Shown here in pieces: positions 25,672 through 34,949 of a stretch of 64,000 nucleotides of DNA. Every line of letters starts with the position of its first letter. The first letter of the stretch is position 1. Location: NCBI RefSeq assembly GCF_035989305.1, contig NZ_CP108514.1, positions 6,676,501 through 6,740,500 on the forward strand, read 5' to 3'. Source of the stretch: Streptomyces sp. NBC_01233 (GTDB lineage Bacteria > Actinomycetota > Actinomycetes > Streptomycetales > Streptomycetaceae). Both the position numbers and the translations under genes were made by a program. The notes under the pieces are model-generated. The model searched no databases. It was not told the DNA's origin and saw only the letters and a list, made by a program, of their open reading frames with translations.

Positions 25672-26906
25672 ACCGGGCTCCCCGACACCCGGGCGGCGAG
25701 GCGGGTGTGGAAGGCCGACGACCTCAGGTAGCCGCTGTGGGCCCACCAGGCGCCGCTGCTGAAGACGAAGTCCTCCGCCCCCTCGAAGACGGGGGCGGCG
25801 AGGAAGCCCACTGGATCGCCCGGGTCCACCGTGTTGATCCACCGCCGTACGTTGGCCAGGGCGGGCACCTTGGGGCAGCCGGCGTGCGGCAGGCCGGGGT
25901 CGCTGGCGAGGAACAGCTTCTGCTCCTCGAACATCCCCACCTGGGTCCCCGCGGTCACCAGCAGGTCCACCTCCAGGTCGGGGCGGAACGTCGACAGGAT
26001 GTCGTGGACGATGTTTCCCCCCATGCTGTGCGCCACCACGACGAGCGGTTCACCGAGCTCCGACGCCGCCTTCGCGGCCTCGTCGAGCGCCCCGGTGACG
26101 GTGGTGACGATGGCCCCCGGCTGCTGCGGGGTGCCCCGGCCGGCGAGGTACGCCATGACGTCACCCAGGAGGGAGGACGTTGTGGGGGTCGCCCACCGGC
26201 GGGCCGCGGACGCCATGCCCCCGGCGACGACGGTCGCCGCCGCCCTGTTGATCCTCCGCAGCGGGCGGCGCAGGGCGCTGCGGGTGGACGACACCTGGCC
26301 GAACCGCTCCCAGGTGCCCGCGGCGCCCGCGCCGTCCGCGACGGCGCCGGGTGTCCACTGAGCCAGGACGTCGACGAACGCATCGATGAGGGCCTCGTCG
26401 TCCTCGACGTCCTTCGCCCACGAGAACCGGGAGAGGCCGAGGAGGCGTCCGTCCGGCGCGAGTTCGTCGCAGTAGCCGGTGGCCCGCGCGCAGAAGTCGA
26501 CGACGGCCGCGACGTCGTCGCCCTCGGCCGCCGACACCGCCGCACTGAGGAGCCCGACGGCGTGGGCCAGCGAAGTGGCCGCCGCGGTGATCAGGACCCG
26601 GTCGGGCGCGGCGGGCGTCCCCGTCACGACGGCAAGGCCCGTGACGGCATGTCGGACGGCGTCCTCTTCGCCCCCGGCACCGGGCCCGCCCAGGACCTCC
26701 GGTCCGGCCCGCCGCAGCGAAGCCCCGTTCCAGGCGAGGGGAGGTACGTCCCCGCCCCACCACGGACCGAGGACCGTGCTGCGCTCGGCGTCGCACCCCG
26801 TCGCCGGAAGCAGGTGCCGGCGGAACAGCGCCTCCAGCACAACGGAACGCTGCTCGAAAGCTTCCCTGTCCCTGTTCCCGATGCCATGCACGTGCACCAG
26901 CGACAT
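25668..26906 (-). CDS. Alpha/beta hydrolase (lipase/esterase-like), first gene of the caspase operon
   Basis: 412 residues. It begins with a strand and oxyanion-type loop VHVHGIGN; the nucleophile elbow is VVAHSMGGNIV (Ser294). Asp361 or Asp364 (NTVDPGDP) and His390 (WWAHSGYL) are candidate triad members. The protein resembles lipases and PGAP1-like esterases; a long helical insertion separates the first strand from the elbow. I chose the ATG at 26906, which has GAGGGGG upstream; GTG 26912 is in frame. It leads a tightly overlapping three-gene operon with a caspase homologue, so a proteolytically regulated lipase or phospholipase effector is conceivable (inference). Confidence 0.82.
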   Translation of the reverse strand: MSLVHVHGIGNRDREAFEQRSVVLEALFRRHLLPATGCDAERSTVLGPWWGGDVPPLAWNGASLRRAGPEVLGGPGAGGEEDAVRHAVTGLAVVTGTPAAPDRVLITAAATSLAHAVGLLSAAVSAAEGDDVAAVVDFCARATGYCDELAPDGRLLGLSRFSWAKDVEDDEALIDAFVDVLAQWTPGAVADGAGAAGTWERFGQVSSTRSALRRPLRRINRAAATVVAGGMASAARRWATPTTSSLLGDVMAYLAGRGTPQQPGAIVTTVTGALDEAAKAASELGEPLVVVAHSMGGNIVHDILSTFRPDLEVDLLVTAGTQVGMFEEQKLFLASDPGLPHAGCPKVPALANVRRWINTVDPGDPVGFLAAPVFEGAEDFVFSSGAWWAHSGYLRSSAFHTRLAARVSGSPV

Positions 26907-27049
26907 CGCCACCCCCTCGTGCTTGCTGCGGTCTCAATTGTGCGTCATGACCACTGAGGCGAACACGACTTGGGTACACCCGCCGGGCGCCGGCGACCAC
27001 TACATTGAGCGACGCAGCAGCGCAGGCACGGTCAGGGGGCAGGGGTTTC

Positions 27050-29173
27050 ATGGACACCGACGGCACGCACGAGACGCGCCCGGGCCACACCGGGCACATC
27101 CCGAGACCAGCAGCCCCGCCGCCCCCGGGCCTCCCGCCGAAGCCGTCCCACGCGCCGTCGGCCGGGCCGGCGCTGGGGGACTGGCTGCGCTTCCCGCGCT
27201 CCTCGGACGGGCCGGGCGTGTGGACGTACGGACATGTGCCGCGGGCCGCCGAGGAGCCCGAGGAGACACCCACCCGCCAGCTGATCAGCGGGGCCCTGAT
27301 CTCCCTGCTGGCGGGACTGCTGCTGTGGTCGCTACTGGTGAACAACTACCTCGGCGGCTTCTGGCTCTGGCCGCTCTACATGTTCACGCCCGACTCCTGG
27401 GCACGTACCAATGCCGCCGTCGTCGCCGCGTACGTCTGGTACGGCATCGTCATCGGAGCCCTGGTCTTCGGGTTCGGGCGCCTCGGCCGCTGGCCCGAAC
27501 TGGGCCGCCGGGTGCTCCGCAGCCGCGCCGTGAGGCCCCTGCACTCCGCCGGACCGGCAGGCCCCGTGGCAGGCGGTCCGGACGATCCCGCACGGTGGCC
27601 CCAGTTGCGGGCCGTGGGGATGGGGGAGGCTGCCGATCGGCTCGAGGGGGAGGCCGGGGGCGGGAAGATGAACGACGTGGACTACGCGCGCATCCGGCGG
27701 GCCTGGGACTCCGTACGCGCCGACCCCTCCCGGATGAGGGCCTTCGACGACGCCGTGCGCGACAAGGGTGCCGGGGCCTGCGTGCACCCGTCCGGTGCGC
27801 GGGACCTGCCCGTGCGGGCCGCCCGGCACGATCTGCTGGCCCGGCAGGTGCTGCTCGGCACCGTCGAGGACGGCGTGCGCAACCCGTACGCCCGCCGCGG
27901 TACCGGATTCGCCCTCGACCCCGACGTGCTCGGCACCTCGCTCCTCGCCGTCGGACCCTCCGGCAGCGGCAAGACCCGGCGCCTGGTGCGGCCCGTCGTC
28001 GAGTCCCTCGCGCTCCAGGCGCTCGCCGGCCAGGCCGCCGTCGTCGCCGTCGGCGCGGCCGGGGCCCAGCTCGGGCCGGACGACGCCTACGACGTCGTGG
28101 TCCGCATCGGCGACCCCGCCTCCGTCTACGACCTCGACCTCTACGGCGGCGCCACCGACCCCGACGAGGCCGCCACCCTGCTCGCCGAGGCCTTCGTCGG
28201 GGACGTCGCCGGGGTCGACGTGCGCCGGGCCGCGACCGCCCTCGCCCAGCTCCTCGGCCCGTTCCGGGCGGCGTACGACCGCTTCCCGGCCGTGCCCGAG
28301 CTGCGCGAACTGCTCGACCAGGTGCCCGCCGCCTTCGAGGCGCTGCGCCGCGACCTCGGGCCGGTCGGCGGGGGACAGCAGGCGATGCTGCGCGAGCTCG
28401 ACGCCCGGACCCGCCAGCACGGGGCCCACGGCGACCCCGGACCGGCCCTCGCCGACCGGGTGGCCTTGCTGGACCGGCCCGCCTTCGCCGGATTCTTCGA
28501 CACCACCGGGCAGGGGCGGCCGTTCTCGCTGCGCGCCCTGGAACATCCGCTGCGTGTCCGCATCGACCTGCCCGAACGGGGGCACGCCGACGCCTCCCGG
28601 ATCCTGGCCCGGCTGCTGCTCGCCCAGTTCAACGCCTCGGTGGCCGCCCGCGCCGACCGCTCCCTCTTCGCCTTCCTCGCTCTCGACGACGCCTCGCGGA
28701 CCCTGACCACGGAGACGGTGCGGGGTGTCCAGCGGCTGCGCTCGGCGCACGCCGGCGTCCTGCTCACGCTGCGCACGCTGGACGACGTACCCGAGGCGCT
28801 GCGGACGCCGCTGCTCGGAGCGGTCGGCTGTCGCATGGCCTTCTCCGGAGTCACCACCTGGGACGGCAAGCGCTTCGCCGAGGCCTGGGGCACCGAGTGG
28901 GTGGAGACCCGCGACGTCACCCACCGCACCGTCTTCGCCGACCAGCCGCTGACCCGGGCGATGCACGCTTTCCGCAAGCTCGTCACCGGCAAGGCGGTCA
29001 CCACCGACGCGGTGACCGTGCGGCAGGTGGAGCGGGAGCGGTGGTCCGCCTCGGACCTGGCGCACACCGTGCCGCCCGGGCACGCGGTGCTGTCGCTGAC
29101 CTCGGTCCGCGGGGAACGGGCGGCTCCGCTGCTGGTCCGACTGGCTGAGGGCGGGTCCGGTCCGACGGCCTGA
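27050..29173 (+). CDS. Membrane-anchored P-loop ATP/GTP-binding protein
   Basis: 707 residues. A Pro-rich N-terminus (about 1-65) precedes two membrane helices (LISGALISLLAGLLLWSLLV and a segment near AAYVWYGIVIGALVFGFG), then a cytoplasmic NTPase with Walker A VGPSGSGKT near residue 308. A later hydrophobic strand (SLFAFLALDD) may supply Walker B. The arrangement (N-terminal helices, large C-terminal motor) recalls VirD4/TraG or FtsK-like coupling proteins, but no secretion or conjugation partner is nearby. AGGGG precedes the ATG at 27050. It diverges from the caspase operon. Confidence 0.75.
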   Translation: MDTDGTHETRPGHTGHIPRPAAPPPPGLPPKPSHAPSAGPALGDWLRFPRSSDGPGVWTYGHVPRAAEEPEETPTRQLISGALISLLAGLLLWSLLVNNYLGGFWLWPLYMFTPDSWARTNAAVVAAYVWYGIVIGALVFGFGRLGRWPELGRRVLRSRAVRPLHSAGPAGPVAGGPDDPARWPQLRAVGMGEAADRLEGEAGGGKMNDVDYARIRRAWDSVRADPSRMRAFDDAVRDKGAGACVHPSGARDLPVRAARHDLLARQVLLGTVEDGVRNPYARRGTGFALDPDVLGTSLLAVGPSGSGKTRRLVRPVVESLALQALAGQAAVVAVGAAGAQLGPDDAYDVVVRIGDPASVYDLDLYGGATDPDEAATLLAEAFVGDVAGVDVRRAATALAQLLGPFRAAYDRFPAVPELRELLDQVPAAFEALRRDLGPVGGGQQAMLRELDARTRQHGAHGDPGPALADRVALLDRPAFAGFFDTTGQGRPFSLRALEHPLRVRIDLPERGHADASRILARLLLAQFNASVAARADRSLFAFLALDDASRTLTTETVRGVQRLRSAHAGVLLTLRTLDDVPEALRTPLLGAVGCRMAFSGVTTWDGKRFAEAWGTEWVETRDVTHRTVFADQPLTRAMHAFRKLVTGKAVTTDAVTVRQVERERWSASDLAHTVPPGHAVLSLTSVRGERAAPLLVRLAEGGSGPTA

Positions 29174-29351
29174 CCCAAGCCCCTACCCGTACGGGGTGGC
29201 AGAATCAAGGGGAGTCGTTCATACGTTAAGGCGAAAAGTGCCCGCGGCTGCTCTGCTCCTCTTCTTCGGGCGCGCACCCGCGCCCGAAGGCGTGCCCGTA
29301 GACCTCCGTAGCCCCTCCGTCGCCCCCTCCCGCGAAGGCCCCTGGTAACCG

Positions 29352-30932
29352 ATGCCGCTCACCCTCGCCTCACTCGTCCAGCACTCGGCGCTCAAGCTCG
29401 GCGTCCGGGCGGGAGAGGGCCGCCTGGACACCCCCGTGCGCTGGGCCCACGTCAGCGAGCTCGCCGACCCCGTCCCGTACATGGAGGGCGGCGAGCTGCT
29501 CCTGATCACCGCGATGAAGCTCGACGCGGAGGATCCGGAGGAGATGCGCCGCTACGTACGCCGGCTCGCCGCGGCCGGGGTCGTCGGCATCGGGTTCGCG
29601 ATCGGCGTGAACTACGAGGCGATCCCCGAGGCGCTCGTCGAGGCCGCCCGCACCGAGGACATGCCGCTGCTGGAGGTGCCGCGCCGGACCCCCTTCCTGG
29701 CGATCAGCAAGGCCGTCTCCGCGGCCCTCGCGGCCGACCAGTACCGGGCCGTGACCGCCGGTTTCGAGGCGCAGCGGGAGCTGACACGTGCCGCGCTCTC
29801 CGCCGACGGGCCCGCCGACCTGCTGGCGAAGCTGGCGGCGCACGTGCACGGCTGGGCCGCGCTGTACGACACCTCGGGCGCGGTCGTCGCGGCCGCCCCC
29901 GACTGGGCCGCGCGGCGAGCCGCCCGGCTGACCCCCGACGTGGAGCGGCTGCGGGAGCGGCCGGCGCCCGCCAGCGCCGTGGTCGGCGGCTCGGAGGACC
30001 GCGTCGAACTCCAGTCCCTGGGCACGGGCCGACGGGCGCGGGGCGCGCTCGCCGTCGGCACCGGGGCCCCGCTGGGCACGGCCGAGCGGTACGCCGTCCA
30101 CTCCGCGGTCGCACTGCTGACCCTCACCACCGAGCGGTCGCGCTCGCTGCACGACGCCGAGTCCCGGCTGGGGGCGGCGGTGCTGCGGATGCTGCTGGCG
30201 GGCGAGGCGGAGCACGCCCGGTCGGTGGCCGGCGACCTGTACGGGTCCCTGCTGGAGGCGCCGTTCCGGCTCATCGTGGCCGAGCCGGCGCTGCCGGGCA
30301 CCGCGCAGCCCGAGGGCCTGGCGCTGCTCGCCGACGCGGTGGAGTCGGCGGCCGCCCGCACCGGGGAGGCGCTGCTGGTGGTCCCGGAGCCGGGGCGGCT
30401 GGTGGTGCTGGCCTCCGACGCGGGCCCGGTCGTACAGGCGTGCGTGGACCACGCGGAGGCGCTGGAGTCGAGGCGCGGCCGGGACGCGGCCGGGCCCGAG
30501 CCGGACGAACTGGTGGTCGGCCTGTCCGCCCCGGCCGGTCCGGAAGGCGTGGCGGCGGCCCTCAAGCAGGCCGACCAGGCGCTCGCCGTGGCCCGCCGGC
30601 GCGGGCGGCCGATGGTCGAGCACGAGGACATGGCGGCGGGCTCGGTCCTGCCGCTGCTGGCCGACGACGCGGTACGGGCCTTCGCGGACGGCACGCTGCG
30701 GGCGCTGCGCGAGCACGACGCGACCGGGCGCGGCGACCTGGTGGCCTCGCTGCAGGCGTGGCTCTCGCGGCACGGGCAGTGGGACGCGGCCGCCGCCGAC
30801 CTCGGCGTGCACCGGCACACCCTGCGCTACCGGATGAAGCGGGTCGAGGAGATCCTCGGACGCTCTCTGGAGGACCCGGACGTCCGCATGGAACTGTGGC
30901 TCGCCCTCAAGGCCACCTCGGCCCCGTCGTAG
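29352..30932 (+). CDS. PucR-family transcriptional regulator
   Basis: 526 residues. The N-terminal PucR domain starts with LTLASLVQHSALKLGVRAG and ELADPVPYMEGGELLLITAM; a central degenerate GGDEF-like/CdaR region follows; the C-terminal helix-turn-helix is WDAAAADLGVHRHTLRYRMKRVEEILG. Such regulators activate catabolic genes in response to nitrogen-containing substrates; in Gram-positives GABA utilisation is sometimes under PucR control. It lies beside an SSADH-like gene and close to gabT, so control of GABA catabolism is the likely role. Confidence 0.9.
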   Translation: MPLTLASLVQHSALKLGVRAGEGRLDTPVRWAHVSELADPVPYMEGGELLLITAMKLDAEDPEEMRRYVRRLAAAGVVGIGFAIGVNYEAIPEALVEAARTEDMPLLEVPRRTPFLAISKAVSAALAADQYRAVTAGFEAQRELTRAALSADGPADLLAKLAAHVHGWAALYDTSGAVVAAAPDWAARRAARLTPDVERLRERPAPASAVVGGSEDRVELQSLGTGRRARGALAVGTGAPLGTAERYAVHSAVALLTLTTERSRSLHDAESRLGAAVLRMLLAGEAEHARSVAGDLYGSLLEAPFRLIVAEPALPGTAQPEGLALLADAVESAAARTGEALLVVPEPGRLVVLASDAGPVVQACVDHAEALESRRGRDAAGPEPDELVVGLSAPAGPEGVAAALKQADQALAVARRRGRPMVEHEDMAAGSVLPLLADDAVRAFADGTLRALREHDATGRGDLVASLQAWLSRHGQWDAAAADLGVHRHTLRYRMKRVEEILGRSLEDPDVRMELWLALKATSAPS

Positions 30933-30990
30933 CCGACCGCCCGTTCCGGCCGTTCCGTCGCCCTGCCCCAGCCGGGCCCCGCCCGGACCC

Positions 30991-31137
30991 GCGCCTCAAG
31001 CGCCGGCGGGGCTGAAGGACCCGGGGCTCCGCCCCGAACCCCGCGCCTCAAGCGCCGGCGAGGCTGGATCGGCCCGGCGGCGGGGCTGGAAGACCGGGGC
31101 TGCGCCCCAGCGCCCGCGCCTCACACGCCGGCGGGGC
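30991..31137 (+). repeat. Streptomyces intergenic repeat, three units
   Basis: Three related units of the form GCGCCTCAAGCGCCGGCGGG begin near 30991, 31043 and 31115, separated by GGGGCTCCGCCCCG-like hairpins. The same element recurs at 43.6 kb. It fills most of the 370-bp gap before the dehydrogenase gene. It is a dispersed, hairpin-forming repeat typical of streptomycete intergenic regions. Confidence 0.75.
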
Positions 31138-31180
31138 GGACGGGCCGCGCGCCGACGGGGCCCGGTTTCGGCCCGGCGAC

Positions 31181-31270
31181 AGTGACAAAGCGGCGAAGGC
31201 CGGCGACCCGCCGCTCCATCAGGGACAAACGCCGAAACGCCGACGGAGTCCTACGGTGGAGGGGACAAGC
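31181..31270 (+). promoter_or_regulatory. Three GACAA motifs at exact 40-bp spacing
   Basis: AGTGACAAAG (31181), AGGGACAAAC (31221) and GGGGACAAGC (31261) share RGKGACAARS and are spaced by exactly 40 bp, placing them on a similar helical face. They precede the dehydrogenase start at 31303. Related GGACAA sequences occur upstream of gabT. Candidate sites for the adjacent PucR regulator. Confidence 0.45.
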
Positions 31271-31302
31271 CCACCGCACACATCCGAAGGGCCGGGATTC
31301 GC

Positions 31303-32748
31303 ATGACTTCCACCCACGCCTTCTGGCTCGCCGGCCGCCAGGCCACCGGCGAGGACAGCTTCGACGTCCACTCCCCGTGGGACGGCAGGCTGGTCGCCGC
31401 CGTCAGCGTGCCCACCGACGAGCAGGTCGAAGAAGCCGTGGCCGCGGCGTACGCGGTGACGGCGGAGTTCTCCGCGACGCCCGCCCACGTACGGGCCGCC
31501 GCGCTGGACCACGTGTCCAAGCGGCTCGCCGAGCGCACCGAGGAGATCGCCCAGCTGATCTCCGCCGAGAACGGCAAGCCCGTCAAGTGGGCCCGCGGTG
31601 AGGTCGGCCGTGCGGTGTCCGTGTTCCGCTTCGCCGCCGAAGAGGCCCGCCGCTTCAACGGCGGAGAGGCCCAGCGCCTCGACACCGACGCCGGTGGCGT
31701 CGGCCGTCTCGCGCTGACCCGCCGCTTCGTCAAGGGCCCGGTCCTCGGCATCGCGCCGTTCAACTTCCCGCTGAACCTGTGCGCCCACAAGGTGGCCCCG
31801 GCCATCGCCGTCGGCGCGCCGATCATCCTCAAGCCCGCCCCGGCCACGCCCCTCTCCGGGCTGATCCTCGGTGAGCTGCTCGCCGAGACCGACCTCCCGG
31901 CCGGTTCCTGGTCGGTCCTGCCGGTCGCGAACGACAAGATGCCCGCCCTGGTCAAGGACGAGCGTCTGCCCGTCATCTCCTTCACCGGCTCCGACACCGT
32001 CGGCTACGCCATCCAGCAGTCCGTGCCCCACAAGCACTGCACGCTGGAGCTCGGCGGCAACGCCGCGGCCGTGGTCCTGGACGACTGGTCCTCCGACGCC
32101 GACCTCGACTGGGCCGCGACCCGCATCGCGACCTTCTCGAACTACCAGGCCGGCCAGTCCTGCATCTCCGTGCAGCGCGTGATCGCCGACGCCTCCGTCT
32201 ACGACCGCCTCGTCGAAAAGGTCGTCGCGAAGGTCCAGGCGCAGGTCACCGGCGACCCCTCCGACTCCGCCACCGACGTCGGCCCCCTCGTCTCCGAGGC
32301 CGCCGCCCAGCGTGTCGAGTCCTGGGTCGATGAGGCCGTGTCCGCCGGCGCGAAGCTGCTCACCGGCGGCAAGCGCGAGGGTGCCTCGTACGAGCCGACG
32401 GTCGTCGCGAACGTGCCCGAGGGCGTCAAGCTGGCCACCGAGGAGGTCTTCGGCCCGGTCCTGACCCTGCAGCGGGTCGAGAACACCGACGAGGCCTTCG
32501 CCGCGGTGAACGACTCGAAGTTCGGTCTGCAGACCGGCGTCTTCACCCGGAACATCCAGACCGCGTTCCGCGCGCACCGCGAGCTCGAGGTCGGCGGCGT
32601 GGTCATCGGCGACGCGCCGTCCTACCGCGCCGACCAGATGCCGTACGGCGGCGTCAAGCAGTCCGGTGTGGGCCGCGAGGGTGTCCGCTACGCGATGGAC
32701 GACTACACGTACGAGCGAGTCCTGGTCCTGACCGGCCTCGACATCTGA
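31303..32748 (+). CDS. NAD(P)-dependent aldehyde dehydrogenase, probable succinate-semialdehyde dehydrogenase
   Basis: 481 residues. Motifs: GIAPFNFPLNL, KPAPATPLSG, the catalytic Glu in LELGGNAAAVV, the nucleophilic Cys in QAGQSCISVQR, and EEVFGPVL. It sits immediately after the PucR regulator and in the same neighbourhood as gabT, so conversion of succinate semialdehyde to succinate fits. The FNFPLNL and QAGQSCIS sequences also resemble lactaldehyde and glyceraldehyde dehydrogenases, so the substrate is not certain. The ribosome binding site is weak. A perfect terminator follows. Confidence 0.85.
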   Translation: MTSTHAFWLAGRQATGEDSFDVHSPWDGRLVAAVSVPTDEQVEEAVAAAYAVTAEFSATPAHVRAAALDHVSKRLAERTEEIAQLISAENGKPVKWARGEVGRAVSVFRFAAEEARRFNGGEAQRLDTDAGGVGRLALTRRFVKGPVLGIAPFNFPLNLCAHKVAPAIAVGAPIILKPAPATPLSGLILGELLAETDLPAGSWSVLPVANDKMPALVKDERLPVISFTGSDTVGYAIQQSVPHKHCTLELGGNAAAVVLDDWSSDADLDWAATRIATFSNYQAGQSCISVQRVIADASVYDRLVEKVVAKVQAQVTGDPSDSATDVGPLVSEAAAQRVESWVDEAVSAGAKLLTGGKREGASYEPTVVANVPEGVKLATEEVFGPVLTLQRVENTDEAFAAVNDSKFGLQTGVFTRNIQTAFRAHRELEVGGVVIGDAPSYRADQMPYGGVKQSGVGREGVRYAMDDYTYERVLVLTGLDI

Positions 32749-32768
32749 TCTCGTACGGCCAAAAAGCC

Positions 32769-32813
32769 GACGGCCGGAGCCTACTGTGCGGGGGCTCCGG
32801 CCGTCCCCCTTTT
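32769..32813 (+). terminator. Rho-independent terminator after the aldehyde dehydrogenase
   Basis: GACGGCCGGAGCC (32769-32781) pairs perfectly with GGCTCCGGCCGTC (32793-32805) around an 11-nt loop and is followed by CCCCTTTT. Confidence 0.9.
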
Positions 32814-32903
32814 CCATCCCGCCCACATTGGGTACGACTCACAGGTAGCACCGGCTGGTAATCCGGTGAACCCCCCGACTCCGGCGGCGAGGTGAGTCCC
32901 CTC

Positions 32904-34862
32904 ATGTCCGCAACACAGCCCGTACAGCCCAGCGGCACACAGCCCAAGGTGACCGAGCGCGAGGCGCGTCAGGTCGCGGAAGCGGCCCGGGAACAGGACT
33001 GGCGCAAACCCAGTTTCGCCAAGGAACTCTTCCTCGGACGGTTCAGGCTCGACCTGATCCACCCCCACCCGCTCCCCGCCGACGAGGACGTCCGGCGCGG
33101 CGAGGCCTTCCTGGCCCGGCTGCGGGCCTTCTGCGAGACCGAGATCGACGGCGCACGCATCGAGCGCGAGGCGAGGATCCCCGACGAGACCGTGCGCGGG
33201 CTCAAGGAGCTCGGCGCGCTCGGCATGAAGATCGACCCCAAGTACGGGGGACTCGGCCTCACCCAGGTCTACTACAACAAGGCGCTCGCCCTCGTCGGCT
33301 CGGTCAGCCCGGCCATCGGCGCCCTGCTCTCCGCCCACCAGTCGATCGGCGTACCGCAGCCGCTGAAGATGTTCGGCACGCAGGAGCAGAAGGACGCCTA
33401 CCTGCCGCGCTGCGCCACCACCGCCATCAGCGCCTTCCTGCTCACCGAGCCGGACGTCGGCTCCGACCCGGCGCGGCTGGCCACCACGGCGGTCCCGGAC
33501 GGGGAGGACGCGTACGTCCTCGACGGCGTGAAGCTGTGGACCACCAACGGCGTCGTCGCGGACCTCCTCGTGGTCATGGCCCGCGTCCCGAAGTCGGAGA
33601 ACCACCGCGGCGGGATCACCGCCTTCGTCGTGGAGGCCGACTCGCCGGGCATCACCGTCGAGCACCGCAACGCCTTCATGGGCCTGCGCGGCCTGGAGAA
33701 CGGCCTGACCCGCTTCCACCGCGTCCGGGTCCCCGCGGCCCAGCGCATCGGCGCCGAGGGCGCCGGGCTCAAGATCGCCCTCACCACGCTCAACACCGGA
33801 CGGCTGTCGCTGCCCGCCATGTGCGTCGGCGCAGGGAAGTGGTGCCTGAAGATCGCCCGCGAATGGTCCGGCGTGCGCGAGCAGTGGGGCCGGCCCGTCG
33901 CGAAGCACGAGGCGGTCGGCGCCAAGATCTCCTTCATCGCCGCCACCACCTTCGCCCTCGAAGCGGTCGTGGACCTCGCCTCCCAGATGGCCGACGAGGA
34001 CCGCAACGACATCCGCATCGAGGCCGCCCTCGCCAAGCTCTACGGCTCCGAGATGGCCTGCCGGATGGCCGACGAGCTGGTCCAGATCCGCGGCGGGCGC
34101 GGCTTCGAGACCGCCGATTCGCTGGCCGCCCGCGGCGAGCGTGCCGTTCCCGCCGAGCAGATGCTCCGCGACCTGCGCATCAACCGGATCTTCGAGGGCT
34201 CGACGGAGATCATGCACCTGCTGATCGCCCGCGAGGCCGTGGACGCCCACCTCTCGGTGGCCGGCGACCTCATCGACCCCGACAAGGCACTCGGCGACAA
34301 GGCGAAGGCGGGCGCCCGCGCCGCCGGGTTCTACGCCCGTTGGCTGCCCAAGCTGGTCACCGGCCCCGGCCAGGTCCCCGGCACCTACCGGGCCTTCCAC
34401 CCGAGCGGCCACCCCGACCTCGCCACCCACCTGCGCTACGTGGAACGCAGCGCCCGCAAACTCGCCCGGTCCACCTTCTACGCCATGTCCCGCTGGCAGG
34501 GCCGCATGGAGACCAAGCAGGGCTTCCTCGGCCGGATCGTCGACATCGGCGCCGAGCTCTTCGCCATGAGCGCGGCCTGCGTCCGGGCCGAGCACCTGCG
34601 CGCCTCGGGCGAGCACGGCCGCGAGGCGTACCAGCTGGCCGACGCCTTCTGCGAGCAGTCCCGGCTGCGCGTCGAGGAACTCTTCGGCCGGCTCTGGGCC
34701 AACACCGACGACCTCGACCGCAAGGTCGTCGCGGGGGTGCTGTCCGGCACCTACGCCTGGCTGGAGGAGGGCGTCCTCGACCCCTCCGGAGACGGCCCCT
34801 GGATCGCGGACGCCGCCCCCGGACCCTCCACTCAGAAAAACGTGCACCGCCCCATCCGCTGA
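32904..34862 (+). CDS. Acyl-CoA dehydrogenase, long form
   Basis: 652 residues, longer than the usual 380-400. The catalytic core has FLLTEPDVGSDPARL (FAD contact), a KLWTTNG segment, and RIFEGSTEIMHLLIAREAVDAH with the catalytic Glu. A helical C-terminal extension of about 170 residues follows, comparable to the extra domain in very-long-chain enzymes. It catalyses the first, FAD-dependent step of fatty acid beta-oxidation, perhaps on long chains. I used ATG 32904, where GAGGTGAG is well placed; GTG 32892 is in frame. Confidence 0.92.
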   Translation: MSATQPVQPSGTQPKVTEREARQVAEAAREQDWRKPSFAKELFLGRFRLDLIHPHPLPADEDVRRGEAFLARLRAFCETEIDGARIEREARIPDETVRGLKELGALGMKIDPKYGGLGLTQVYYNKALALVGSVSPAIGALLSAHQSIGVPQPLKMFGTQEQKDAYLPRCATTAISAFLLTEPDVGSDPARLATTAVPDGEDAYVLDGVKLWTTNGVVADLLVVMARVPKSENHRGGITAFVVEADSPGITVEHRNAFMGLRGLENGLTRFHRVRVPAAQRIGAEGAGLKIALTTLNTGRLSLPAMCVGAGKWCLKIAREWSGVREQWGRPVAKHEAVGAKISFIAATTFALEAVVDLASQMADEDRNDIRIEAALAKLYGSEMACRMADELVQIRGGRGFETADSLAARGERAVPAEQMLRDLRINRIFEGSTEIMHLLIAREAVDAHLSVAGDLIDPDKALGDKAKAGARAAGFYARWLPKLVTGPGQVPGTYRAFHPSGHPDLATHLRYVERSARKLARSTFYAMSRWQGRMETKQGFLGRIVDIGAELFAMSAACVRAEHLRASGEHGREAYQLADAFCEQSRLRVEELFGRLWANTDDLDRKVVAGVLSGTYAWLEEGVLDPSGDGPWIADAAPGPSTQKNVHRPIR

Positions 34863-34892
34863 CCTGCGATCATCGCCAGACGTCGGACAGAC

Positions 34893-34928
34893 GTACGAGG
34901 ATGAGTACGAGTACTGGTACGCGTACGA
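34893..34928 (+). repeat. Six tandem hexamers (GTACNN) in a 5' leader
   Basis: GTACGA-GGATGA-GTACGA-GTACTG-GTACGC-GTACGA; five of six units begin with GTAC. It ends 21 bp before the ATG of the next gene. It could be a regulatory element or a slippage-prone tract. Confidence 0.6.
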
Positions 34929-34949
34929 GCACAGCGCGAGGCGGACGAG

